DNA of 64,000 nucleotides. Source: Caloramator sp. E03 (GTDB lineage Bacteria; Bacillota; Clostridia; Clostridiales; Caloramatoraceae). Where the stretch lies: the NCBI RefSeq assembly GCF_006016075.1, contig NZ_CP040093.1, positions 1,175,069 to 1,239,068 of the forward strand, read 5' to 3'. Below are positions 35,144 through 43,094 of this stretch, piece after piece. A model generated the notes under the pieces. It was not told the origin of the DNA. It searched no databases and worked only from the letters and a program-made list of their open reading frames with translations. The first letter of the stretch is position 1. Each line of letters opens with the position of its first letter. Both the position numbers and the translations under genes were made by a program.

Positions 35144-35965
35144 TTAGGATATTTTTCCTTCCATCTCTTTATAGAGCCTTGGCAAAATTACAGCCAAATT
35201 GCTATATTCTTCAACATTATGAAAAGCAAGCCCCATAGGTGCCTGAATTGGAATGCTTATTCCATCTGGTATGAGTTTAACAGGTCTTTTATCTATTATA
35301 TGGTAACCCATCCAAAACCTTGAGCGGAATTCTACCCCTCCAGGTATTTCTCTTACAAAATGAAGCATAATAGCCGGTGCCTTTGGTCCACCTGCTCGTG
35401 GCTGAGAAACCCCATTTGCTGCAATTACTGTTCCTACAGCTGGAGGCTTAAATCTATCCATGTCAAAACCTAATTCTTCAGGAGATAAAAAGGATATTTG
35501 TATGTCTTCTACCCCTCCGCCTGTATCCTCAACTACATAATGGGTTCTTCCCTGGAACTTTTTAACCATTGGTGTGTTTGGATCAAGTATTATCCTTCTA
35601 TCTTCCTCACTTATTTCAATACCAAAATGACCCTTTCTAAACCACAGCATGTACCTCATGTCTTCAAGAGCATGCCATGCAAACCACCAGTTTATCATAT
35701 CAACAGTAACTCCAGGAAACTTATTGTTAACAGCAACATAGCCAGCTCCATTTGGAAGTATGCAATAGCCAGTTTCGACTTCATGATATCCAGGATCAAG
35801 AAGCTTATTTATATCCTCTGGCATTAGAGCTTTAGCTGGATCCATTGGTCCTTTTTTTAAAATTTCAATTAGATTAGGATTTGGTTCTGCAATTGGCTCA
35901 TAAAAATATTTAGCATAACTTTTTTGTTTTTCCTGGGGTGTTAAATCTGTCCTTATCTCCTTCAT
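35144..35965 (-). CDS. PhlG/phloretin-hydrolase-like C-C bond hydrolase
   Basis: 273 residues matching the diacetylphloroglucinol hydrolase (PhlG) family: DPGYHEVETGYCILPNGAGY (57-76), PGVTVDMINWWFAWHALED (84-102) and the C-terminal AFHNVEEY. Candidate zinc ligands are His113, Glu146, His249 and Glu253; the HxxxE pair at 249/253 fits the PhlG metal site. Known members hydrolyse the acyl-aryl C-C bond of acylphloroglucinols, for example phloretin to phloroglucinol plus a phenylpropionate. This fits the downstream phloroglucinol pathway genes. The ATG has AGGAG upstream and follows the LysR gene by 26 bp. The family call is from recall of sequence pattern, not a search. Confidence 0.75.
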   Translation of the reverse strand: MKEIRTDLTPQEKQKSYAKYFYEPIAEPNPNLIEILKKGPMDPAKALMPEDINKLLDPGYHEVETGYCILPNGAGYVAVNNKFPGVTVDMINWWFAWHALEDMRYMLWFRKGHFGIEISEEDRRIILDPNTPMVKKFQGRTHYVVEDTGGGVEDIQISFLSPEELGFDMDRFKPPAVGTVIAANGVSQPRAGGPKAPAIMLHFVREIPGGVEFRSRFWMGYHIIDKRPVKLIPDGISIPIQAPMGLAFHNVEEYSNLAVILPRLYKEMEGKIS

Positions 35966-35991
35966 AAAATCTCCTCATTTCTATATTTTTA

Positions 35992-36891
35992 TTAAAATGT
36001 TTTATTTAGTACACTATTTACAAACAAAGGCACAGCCGGATTTAAATTCTCTTTTCTCCATGCCATTACTATGCTTATTATGTCATCTTCTATTTTAAAA
36101 AATTTAAGCTCATTTTTGTTATGAACCCTTATACTTGAATCAAAAAGTGTAATTCCAATGCCAAGCTCCACAGAAAGAAGGAGTGATTCCACATTTGGAA
36201 GCTGTTTTACAATATGTGGGGTAAAGCCGTGCTTTCTGCATACATTTATAACAGAATCAAATCCCCTTGGCGATTCATCCCTTGTAATAAGCACAAAGTT
36301 TTCCCCTCTAACATCCTCAAGGGTTAGATATTCACGATTAGCTAATGGATGCTGTGAGCTCATAACTATGCTGCTGTTTACCTTACAAATTTCTTCATAC
36401 AAAATTCCTAACGCATCATCAATTTCAAATGAAAGAGTAAATACAACATCAATTGAACCGTTTATAAGCTTTTCTCTCAATGTTTTAAATGTATGCCTCT
36501 CAAAAAAAAGAGTAATATTAGGATATTGTTTTCTAAATCTTTTAATAATTTCTGGTAAAAACATTGCTGTATCCATAGCATCCAAACATGCTATAGTCAT
36601 AGTACAGTTTTCACCTAATCCAGCCTGCCTACACTTATCTATTGCATTCTCTATACCTTCTTTAATACCTCTAAGTTCTTTAAAAAGAACTTCCCCTGCA
36701 GGAGTTAAATGAACATTTCTTTTTCCTCTCAAAAAAAGAGGGGTACCTATTTCCTGCTCAAGTAGAGCTATTTGTTTGCTAAGCGATGGTTGAGAAATAT
36801 ATAGGCTTTTAGCAGCTTCTGTAAAATTTAAATATTTAGCTACCGCTAAAAAATATTCAATTTGAAGTAAAGTTATTTTTGCAAAATTCAA
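35992..36891 (-). CDS. LysR-family transcriptional regulator
   Basis: 299 residues: N-terminal winged HTH (LLQIEYFLAVAKYLNFTEAAKSLYISQPSLSKQIALLEQEIG, about 8-50) and a LysR substrate-binding domain (about 90-295). It is co-directional with, and 26 bp upstream of, the PhlG-like hydrolase gene, so it probably controls that transcript. An 11-bp perfect dyad with a TATGCAATTA core lies 13 bp before its start (36905-36938), consistent with autoregulation. The effector may be an aromatic compound. Confidence 0.9.
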   Translation of the reverse strand: MNFAKITLLQIEYFLAVAKYLNFTEAAKSLYISQPSLSKQIALLEQEIGTPLFLRGKRNVHLTPAGEVLFKELRGIKEGIENAIDKCRQAGLGENCTMTIACLDAMDTAMFLPEIIKRFRKQYPNITLFFERHTFKTLREKLINGSIDVVFTLSFEIDDALGILYEEICKVNSSIVMSSQHPLANREYLTLEDVRGENFVLITRDESPRGFDSVINVCRKHGFTPHIVKQLPNVESLLLSVELGIGITLFDSSIRVHNKNELKFFKIEDDIISIVMAWRKENLNPAVPLFVNSVLNKTF

Positions 36892-36904
36892 AATAATCTA
36901 CCCC

Positions 36905-36938
36905 CTATGCAATTATATGGTATAAATTAATTGCATAG
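36905..36938. promoter_or_regulatory. Inverted repeat, probable LysR operator
   Basis: CTATGCAATTA (36905-36915) and TAATTGCATAG (36928-36938) are perfect arms 12 bp apart, immediately upstream of the LysR start. Confidence 0.6.
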
Positions 36939-36997
36939 TTTGAGTATATCATCTTTAATGATCATTAAAAATATTCTAATATAAAAAAGTACATGAA

Positions 36998-37047
36998 GGA
37001 GCAGCAAGAAATAACTTTATTTATGACTATTTATGATTGCTACTCCA
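36998..37047 (-). terminator. Weak terminator-like hairpin after the catabolic operon
   Basis: GGAGCAGCAA and TTGCTACTCC pair with one G-T wobble across a 30-nt loop, followed on the minus strand by ACTTTTTT. It lies 15 bp beyond the BKACE stop. Confidence 0.4.
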
Positions 37048-37061
37048 ATTTTTTAATATAC

Positions 37062-37889
37062 TTAACAGTTTTTAAGCCCTAAAATAGCCCTTGCCTCATC
37101 TGGTGTTGCAAGTTCCTTACCCATCTCTTTTACTATTCTTTTCGTTCTTTCTACAAATTCAACATTAGATTTTGCAAGCTGCTTAGGAGCATAATAAATA
37201 TTGTCTTCCATACCTACCCTTACATTTCCCCCAAGAGCAAGTGTTGCATATAAAATTGGAAGATGATTTTTTCCTATCCCTAAAGCACTCCAGGTAGAAC
37301 CTTCTGGAATTAAATTTTTAAGAAATACCAGATTTTCTACTGTTGCAGCCATACCTCCAGGAGCACCTAATACAAACTGGAAATGAAGTGGTGCTTTTAA
37401 AACTCCTTTTTTCAAATAATACAATGCATTATAAACCATGCCTGCATCAAAAATTTCGATTTCAGGCTTTACATTATTCTCCTGCATTGCAAGGCCTAAT
37501 TTTTCCAAAAACTTAGGGCTGTTTTCAAATACAGTTGTATGCATCCAGTTCATACTTCCACAGTCATAAGAAGCAAGTTCTGGTTTTAACTCTATAAAAG
37601 GTTTCATTCTTATTTCATCTGTAAGGCCTATACCTCCAGAGGTTGTTAGATTCAATACTATATCGCATCTTTCTCTTATGAGCTTTACTGTCTTTTCAAA
37701 CTTCTCAAAGCTCATAGAAGCCTTTCCTTCATCATCTCTAACATGTATATGCGCAATAGAAGCACCTGCTTTATAGCAAGCATACACTTCATCAGCTATT
37801 TCCTCAGGGGTTAAAGGTATATAAGGTGTATCCTGCTTTGAAGGCCATGCACCTGTTGTTGCAACTGTTAATATTACTTTATTTTCCAT
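37062..37889 (-). CDS. BKACE (beta-keto acid cleavage) enzyme; candidate triacetate acetoacetate-lyase
   Basis: 275 residues of the BKACE/DUF849 family: VTTTGA-like VATTGAWP at the start, zinc ligands His47 and His49 in AHIHVRDDEGK, the strand NLTTSGGIG, SYDCGSMNW and the C-terminal VRVGMEDNIY that supplies the Glu ligand. BKACEs cleave a beta-keto acid with acetyl-CoA to give acetoacetate and a new acyl-CoA. In the phloroglucinol route a BKACE acts on triacetate (3,5-dioxohexanoate), which suits this operon. The classical 3-keto-5-aminohexanoate activity (lysine fermentation) is less likely because no other lysine genes are present. It is the last gene of the sigma-54 operon starting at 42715. 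Confidence 0.82.
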   Translation of the reverse strand: MENKVILTVATTGAWPSKQDTPYIPLTPEEIADEVYACYKAGASIAHIHVRDDEGKASMSFEKFEKTVKLIRERCDIVLNLTTSGGIGLTDEIRMKPFIELKPELASYDCGSMNWMHTTVFENSPKFLEKLGLAMQENNVKPEIEIFDAGMVYNALYYLKKGVLKAPLHFQFVLGAPGGMAATVENLVFLKNLIPEGSTWSALGIGKNHLPILYATLALGGNVRVGMEDNIYYAPKQLAKSNVEFVERTKRIVKEMGKELATPDEARAILGLKNC

Positions 37890-37912
37890 TAAATCGCCTC
37901 TTTCTATTAAAA

Positions 37913-39094
37913 TTATTCCCTTTCAACTATAACAGCAGTTCCCATACCGCCACCTATACATAAAGTTGCCAAACCTTTTTTAGAGTCTCTTCTTTTCATC
38001 TCATATAGTAGGCTTGTTAAAATTCTGGCTCCTGATGCTCCAATAGGATGCCCTAATGCAATAGCACCACCATTAACATTAACCTTTAATGGATCAAGCT
38101 CTAAACCTCTTATCACCGATATAGCCTGGGCTGCAAAAGCTTCATTTGCTTCTACCAAATCAATATCCGAAACCTTAAGCCCAGCCTTTTCTAAAGCCTT
38201 TTTAGTAGCTGGTACCGGGCCGTATCCCATCAACGCAGGATCTACTCCCATTGATGCAAAGGATTTAATAGTTGCTAAAGGCTTTATACCAAGCTCCTTT
38301 GCTTTTTCCTTTGACATAACAATTAGCATCGCAGCTCCATCGTTAATACCTGAAGCATTTCCTGCAGTTACCGTCCCATCTTTTTTAAAAGCAGGTTTTA
38401 GCTTTTGAAGCTTATCATAAGTAGTACCAAACCTTGGATATTCATCTGTATCTACAACTAATACATCACCTTTTTTCTGTGGTATCTCAACTGGCACAAT
38501 CTCCTCTTTAAAGCGACCTGCTTTTATTGCTTCTTCTGCCCTTCTTTGACTCTCAACAGCAAAATTATCCTGTTCTTCTCTTGTAATACCGTACTTTTCT
38601 GCAATATTTTCTGCAGTTACTCCCATGTGATAATTATTAAAAATATCCCATAACCCGTCGTTAATCATAGAATCTATTAGCTCACCATTACCCATACGAT
38701 ATCCCCATCTTGCCTTTGGCAAAAGATAAGGTGCATTGCTCATACTTTCTGTACCACCAGCAAGTATTATATCTGCCTCTTCTGACATTATCATCTGTGC
38801 TGCCAGGCTAACAGCCCTAAGTCCCGAACCACAAACCATATTTATACTTAAAGCAGGAATTTCTTCTTTTAAACCTGCTGTTATAGCAACTTGTCTTGCT
38901 ACATTCTGACCAAGCCCTGCTGATAATACATTTCCAATAACAACTTCCTCTATATCATCTTTATTAATTCCTGCCCTCTTTATTGCTTCTTCTGCTGCAA
39001 TCCTTCCAAGCTCAACAGCTGAAAGTGATGATAAACTTCCACCAAAGCTGCCTATAGCAGTTCTTACAGCAGAGGCTATAACTACTTCCTTCAT
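37913..39094 (-). CDS. Acetyl-CoA C-acetyltransferase (thiolase)
   Basis: About 393 residues from ATG 39094; the frame's TTG 18 bp further upstream lies before the AAGGGGG ribosome binding site. Thiolase hallmarks: active-site Cys88 in [11 protein letters not shown], the NEAFAAQ loop, [17 protein letters not shown] and the second Cys in CIGGGMGTA. It splits acetoacetyl-CoA into two acetyl-CoA. It is placed between the cyclase-family hydrolase and BKACE genes and supplies the last step of the predicted pathway (acetoacetyl-CoA to acetyl-CoA). Confidence 0.93.
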   Translation of the reverse strand: MKEVVIASAVRTAIGSFGGSLSSLSAVELGRIAAEEAIKRAGINKDDIEEVVIGNVLSAGLGQNVARQVAITAGLKEEIPALSINMVCGSGLRAVSLAAQMIMSEEADIILAGGTESMSNAPYLLPKARWGYRMGNGELIDSMINDGLWDIFNNYHMGVTAENIAEKYGITREEQDNFAVESQRRAEEAIKAGRFKEEIVPVEIPQKKGDVLVVDTDEYPRFGTTYDKLQKLKPAFKKDGTVTAGNASGINDGAAMLIVMSKEKAKELGIKPLATIKSFASMGVDPALMGYGPVPATKKALEKAGLKVSDIDLVEANEAFAAQAISVIRGLELDPLKVNVNGGAIALGHPIGASGARILTSLLYEMKRRDSKKGLATLCIGGGMGTAVIVERE

Positions 39095-39179
39095 TAAGGA
39101 TTCCCCCTTCAATTAAATTTTGAGGATACTCTATTTAAGAATATCCTCATTAATTTAAAGCTGCTGCATCAAATAACGA

Positions 39180-40118
39180 TTAAAATGCACCAAATCTATA
39201 AACTCTATCTGGTACTGGATTTAAATCATCTTCATCAATTTCAGCAACGCAGCGTACCATAGATCCATCTCCAAGCCACCAACGAATTGGGAATGCCATA
39301 AATTTAAAACGCTTTCCTACAACTTTATCAAGATCTCCGCCTAAATTTTCAATACCTACTATACCATTACCTAGCATTAGCTTATGGCATGGCTCCCAAG
39401 TTCCTTCAAGACCATGCCTTTCAAGTTTACCATAGGCTTCCATGTACTTTTCAAGCCCAAAAGTTTTAATATATGCTTCCTTTTCAAATTCAGCATAAGC
39501 CTCCATACCAAACTGCTCAATATATTCTTCAGTAATTGGTTTTCCTGAATAGCCAATGAGATTCATTGCAAGGTTTCCACCATTTTTACCCATTGTTGTA
39601 TGAAGTGGATGGTCAAGGGCCTGCATATCCATAGCTACACATTTTGGTTTATACTTTGCAAACCATTCTCCTGCTTCCCTTCCAGTACCACATGAATAAT
39701 GATAATATTCCTTTGTATCATCAAATTTTAAGTGCATACCTGTTCTCAAGCAAACAACCATACCTTTTAGTTCTTCAGGTTTAATGTTTGCACGCTTGCA
39801 GGCATCTTCAAGGTGAGAAGCTTTAATAAGCCCCCATCGCTCTACTTTAATATCTAAGCATACTGCATCTCCATAGTATGCATCTACAGGCATTTCATGG
39901 GTATAGCGTGCACGCCTTCCATCAAACTCATATTCCATAACATGGCGTGGTGCATCTGCATGAGTACCACAATGCATAACAACATCTATTTTTTGAGTTA
40001 ATACACCGCTTTTTGCAAGGTTGTGCATAGTATCAATTTTTGGTTTTGCAAAATACGGCCATACAGGTATGTCCGCATGAAATGGATGTGTTAAATCTAC
40101 TAATACCTTTTTCCCCAT
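39180..40118 (-). CDS. Cyclase-family metal hydrolase; candidate dihydrophloroglucinol cyclohydrolase
   Basis: 312 residues of the cyclase family (kynurenine formamidase-like): DLTHPFHADIPVWP (8-21) and the metal-binding HCGTHADAPRH (49-59), then YHYSCGTGREAGEW and DMQALDHPLHT. It is longer than formamidases (about 210 residues), with an extra C-terminal part. Members hydrolyse cyclic diketones, amides or lactones using a divalent metal. Ring opening of dihydrophloroglucinol to 3-hydroxy-5-oxohexanoate is done by an enzyme of this family, and the SDR gene 48 bp upstream would supply the substrate. The assignment is from family plus context. Confidence 0.78.
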   Translation of the reverse strand: MGKKVLVDLTHPFHADIPVWPYFAKPKIDTMHNLAKSGVLTQKIDVVMHCGTHADAPRHVMEYEFDGRRARYTHEMPVDAYYGDAVCLDIKVERWGLIKASHLEDACKRANIKPEELKGMVVCLRTGMHLKFDDTKEYYHYSCGTGREAGEWFAKYKPKCVAMDMQALDHPLHTTMGKNGGNLAMNLIGYSGKPITEEYIEQFGMEAYAEFEKEAYIKTFGLEKYMEAYGKLERHGLEGTWEPCHKLMLGNGIVGIENLGGDLDKVVGKRFKFMAFPIRWWLGDGSMVRCVAEIDEDDLNPVPDRVYRFGAF

Positions 40119-40165
40119 TTATTTTTCCTCCTATAATCTATTTAAAAATAATATATTTTCAAAAA

Positions 40166-40954
40166 TTAATTAGCCCAATATCCGCCATCAACGGCAATGT
40201 TAGCGCCTGTCATAAAGTCGCTTGCACTTGAAGCAAGGAATATACATGGCCCTACAAAATCTTCAGGTTCGCCAAGGCGGCCAATTGGTAGACGCTTTAA
40301 GAAGTTTTTATAAACTGCACTTTCTGGATCAAACATCCATTCAGTTAAATCTGAACGGAATACTGTTGGATTAATTGTATTAACATTGATTTTATATTTA
40401 GCTGACCACTCACATGCAAGGCATTGAGCCATAAGATCAATACCAGCCTTTGCTGTGCAGTATCCTGTATAGCCAGCCATGCCCATCTTTGAACGGGCAG
40501 AAGATACTAATATAACTTTTCCACCTTTTCCTTGATTAATCATCTGTTGCCCTACATATTTGCAGTAAAGCCAAGTGCCTTGTACATCTGATGACATTAT
40601 TTTTTGCCATTCAGACAATTCTTGTTCTACAATTGGCTGTGGGTGATTATACCCTGCTGCTGTTACCAAAACATTTATTTCTCCAAATTTTGCAACTGCA
40701 TCTTTAACTACCTTTATAACATCTTCTTCTACTGCTGGATCTCCTACTGAATAACCACATTCAATGCCTTTTTCTTCTAATTCAGCACAAAGAGCCTTAC
40801 ATTTTTCATCACTACGTCCTGTAACAAAAACTTTCATGCCTGCATACCCATATCCAAAAGATATGGCCCTTCCCAAAGCCCCTGTAGCACCAGTAATAAG
40901 TGCAACTTTTCCTTTAACATCAAACAAATTATTTACAAATTCTTTTTCAAACAT
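40166..40954 (-). CDS. Short-chain dehydrogenase/reductase; candidate phloroglucinol reductase
   Basis: 262 residues, classical [11 protein letters not shown] cofactor motif (21-28), TAAGYNH strand, catalytic Ser151/152, Tyr165 and Lys169 ([11 protein letters not shown]). The GRS motif after the second strand ([11 protein letters not shown]) suggests NADPH use. An SDR of about 30 kDa reduces phloroglucinol to dihydrophloroglucinol in anaerobes; the position next to the cyclase-family hydrolase supports that role. Gluconate-type or 3-oxoacyl reduction are the generic alternatives for the SDR fold. Confidence 0.8.
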   Translation of the reverse strand: MFEKEFVNNLFDVKGKVALITGATGALGRAISFGYGYAGMKVFVTGRSDEKCKALCAELEEKGIECGYSVGDPAVEEDVIKVVKDAVAKFGEINVLVTAAGYNHPQPIVEQELSEWQKIMSSDVQGTWLYCKYVGQQMINQGKGGKVILVSSARSKMGMAGYTGYCTAKAGIDLMAQCLACEWSAKYKINVNTINPTVFRSDLTEWMFDPESAVYKNFLKRLPIGRLGEPEDFVGPCIFLASSASDFMTGANIAVDGGYWAN

Positions 40955-41019
40955 GATATTCTCTCCCTATATTATCTAATTTAAAATAGGTTCTTACCTT
41001 ATAATTAAAAATTGTTAAT

Positions 41020-41358
41020 TTAATAATTAACCACAACTAACATTGTAGCTGGCATATTAGTTTCATTAATTATTTCTCTTCCTTCAAAGGGAGGTATGAA
41101 TAAAGAATCATATTTTCTTAATACAATAGTTTCAGTTTTAGATTTAACTGTAACTTCTCCCTCCAAAACAACATAAACTTTTTCAGTTGGTGAATCTTCA
41201 TAAGCATATTCAGCACCACCACCTGGCAAGAAGTGAGTTACTCCCATCCAAAACTTTGTTATTCCTGTTTCATCTTTTCCTTGAAGCCTTAATGTTGAGC
41301 AGTCAAAATGTTTTGGAGCCTTATAAGGTTTTACATCTTTAAATTCAACTTTTTTCAT
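41020..41358 (-). CDS. Small cupin protein with altered metal motif
   Basis: About 112 residues, a single cupin barrel: PGGGAEYAYEDSPTEKVYVV then LEGEVTV, and a second motif PPFEGREI. The usual HxH metal ligands of motif 1 are replaced (AEYAY), so it may be metal-free or use other ligands. AAAGGAGGTG places the start at ATG 41358; GTG 41367 lies in that site. It lies in the middle of the catabolic operon between the CoA-transferase and the SDR genes. Its job is unknown: isomerase, tautomerase or binding protein are possible. Confidence 0.7.
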   Translation of the reverse strand: MKKVEFKDVKPYKAPKHFDCSTLRLQGKDETGITKFWMGVTHFLPGGGAEYAYEDSPTEKVYVVLEGEVTVKSKTETIVLRKYDSLFIPPFEGREIINETNMPATMLVVVNY

Positions 41359-41411
41359 CTGCTTCACCTCCTTTTAATAGAATTTAATTATTAAAATGTT
41401 TAATTATTAAT

Positions 41412-42062
41412 TTACAATTCCATAACTTTTAAATTACTATCAATAATCAAATCTGCATTTGTTGCCTTTACAACATCTTCAACGCAAACATTAGGTGCAA
41501 TTTCTTTTAGTAGCAGGCCCTCTTTAGTAACTTCAATAACCGCTAAGTCTGTTACTATAAGATTAACCTTTCCTACAGCAGTAAGAGGTAATGAACATCT
41601 TTTTAATATCTTTGGTTCTCCTTTAGCAGTATGAGTCATAGCTACTATTACTTTTTTAGCACCACTTACTAAATCCATTGCCCCACCCATTCCTGGAACC
41701 ATTTTGCCTGGTATCATATAATTAGCCAGATTTCCTTTTTCATCTACTTCTAAAGCACCTAAAACCGTTATATCTACATGTCCACCTCTTATGATGCCAA
41801 AAGAGGTTGCACTATCAAAAAAAGCTGCCCCTTTATTTACAGTAACGTACTGGCCTCCAGCATTAACTATATCTTTATTTTCCTTTCCCGGCTCAGGAGC
41901 AGGACCTAGTCCTACAAAGCCATTTTCAGATTGAAGTATTATATTAACACCTTCAGGTATATAATTAGCTACTAAAGTAGGAAGACCAATACCTAAATTA
42001 ACTACATCTCCATCTTTAAGTTCCTTAGCAATCCTTCTTGCTATTAATTCTTTTCCGTCCAT
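41412..42062 (-). CDS. atoA: 3-oxoacid/acetoacetate CoA-transferase subunit B
   Basis: 216 residues. [15 protein letters not shown] and the catalytic glutamate Glu46 in [12 protein letters not shown], then [11 protein letters not shown], as in the beta subunits AtoA/ScoB/CtfB. With subunit A it moves CoA between acetoacetate and acetate, butyrate or succinate. The ATG overlaps the subunit A stop by one base. In this operon it would activate the acetoacetate released by the BKACE enzyme. Confidence 0.9.
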   Translation of the reverse strand: MDGKELIARRIAKELKDGDVVNLGIGLPTLVANYIPEGVNIILQSENGFVGLGPAPEPGKENKDIVNAGGQYVTVNKGAAFFDSATSFGIIRGGHVDITVLGALEVDEKGNLANYMIPGKMVPGMGGAMDLVSGAKKVIVAMTHTAKGEPKILKRCSLPLTAVGKVNLIVTDLAVIEVTKEGLLLKEIAPNVCVEDVVKATNADLIIDSNLKVMEL

Positions 42063-42715
42063 TAGTTTTCACCTCCAACGATGTAATCAACAAATATGCC
42101 AGGAGTCATCACATGATTAGGATCAAGTTCTCCAATTTCAACGATTTTCTCTGCCCCGGCTATAACTATATCAGCTGCAGTTGCCATAACAGGATTAAAG
42201 TTCCTAGTTGAAGCATTATAAAATACATTTCCCTGCTTGTCTGCAATCGAAGCACCTATTAATGCAACATCAGCCCTTAAAGGCAGTTCTAAAAGATATT
42301 CCTCACCATTAATTTCTATCTTTCTTTTTCCCTCTTCTACCAAAGTACCAAGTCCAGTTTTAGTCAATACACCCCCTAAACCTGCACCACCACATCTAAT
42401 CCTCTCAACCAAAGTTCCCTGTGGAACTAACTCTACTATTAATTCCCCACTATTCATTTGGCGCCCTGTTTCAGGGTTTAATCCTATATGGGATGTAATT
42501 ACCTTTTTAATCTGTTTATTTACAATTAGCTTTCCTACACCTTTATTTGGAAATGCAGTATCATTTGAAATTACAGTCAAGTCTTTTACTCCCTTTTTAA
42601 CCATAGCATCAATTATTTCTTCCGGTGTTCCAACACCCATAAAACCACCAATCATAATTGTCATTCCGTCTTTAATATAATCCATTATCTCTTCAACAGT
42701 TCTTATTTTATTCAT
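42062..42715 (-). CDS. atoD: 3-oxoacid/acetoacetate CoA-transferase subunit A
   Basis: 217 residues: [20 protein letters not shown] at the start, [18 protein letters not shown] in the middle and [27 protein letters not shown] near the end, as in AtoD/ScoA/CtfA. It is the first gene of the seven-gene operon (CoA-transferase A and B, cupin, SDR, cyclase-family, thiolase, BKACE). GGGGGAGGG precedes the ATG. A strong sigma-54 promoter sits 52-66 bp upstream. Confidence 0.92.
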   Translation of the reverse strand: MNKIRTVEEIMDYIKDGMTIMIGGFMGVGTPEEIIDAMVKKGVKDLTVISNDTAFPNKGVGKLIVNKQIKKVITSHIGLNPETGRQMNSGELIVELVPQGTLVERIRCGGAGLGGVLTKTGLGTLVEEGKRKIEINGEEYLLELPLRADVALIGASIADKQGNVFYNASTRNFNPVMATAADIVIAGAEKIVEIGELDPNHVMTPGIFVDYIVGGEN

Positions 42716-42766
42716 AAGTTACCCTCCCCCCATTACACTGTTGCATTATTTCTAATAATATAGTTC

Positions 42767-42781
42767 GCAATTATTGTGCCA
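42767..42781 (-). promoter_or_regulatory. Sigma-54 promoter of the seven-gene catabolic operon
   Basis: On the minus strand TTGGCACAATAATTGCG: a full match to TGGCAC-N5-TTGC, directed at the CoA-transferase A gene. Confidence 0.9.
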
Positions 42782-42994
42782 ATTTTGTTATTCCTTTTAT
42801 CATATTCCATTTGTTTTTTATTACATATTGATATTACTTGATTTTTATTGAAAATTCTTTAAATAAGTTGTATGATCAGTTATAACTTTATAAAAGAAAA
42901 TTTTATTATTTTTTAGCTATTTGGATTATTTTTAATTCATAAATGTATCATTTTTAATTTCAAGAAGAAAAAGATTATAAATATTTGTAAAAAA

Positions 42995-43032
42995 TAATAC
43001 AAAAAAATTTTGATTAATTCATTTATGTATTA
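42995..43032. promoter_or_regulatory. Possible activator half-sites upstream of the catabolic operon
   Basis: TAATACA at 42995-43001 and TGTATTA at 43026-43032 are the same half-sites as in the dyads at 32556 and 29638 but are 24 bp apart, about 215-250 bp upstream of the promoter. The remaining gap (42782-43049) is AT-rich without an ORF. Confidence 0.35.
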
Positions 43033-43049
43033 GTCGTAACCACCCGCAA

Positions 43050-43082
43050 AAAATTCTCCGGTGCCAGGCACCGGAGAATTTT
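43050..43082 (-). terminator. Perfect GGTGCC palindrome acting as terminator
   Basis: AAAATTCTCCGGTGCC and GGCACCGGAGAATTTT are 16-bp perfect arms around one base. It is the dispersed GGTGCC repeat placed 13 bp after the surface-protein stop. Confidence 0.75.
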
Positions 43083-43094
43083 ATCTTTAATTAT

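Noticed and set aside
37062..37889. Lysine fermentation (3-keto-5-aminohexanoate cleavage) gene cluster
   Set aside because: The BKACE gene alone would fit, but no aminomutase, diaminohexanoate dehydrogenase or ammonia-lyase genes are nearby; the other genes fit phloroglucinol breakdown better.
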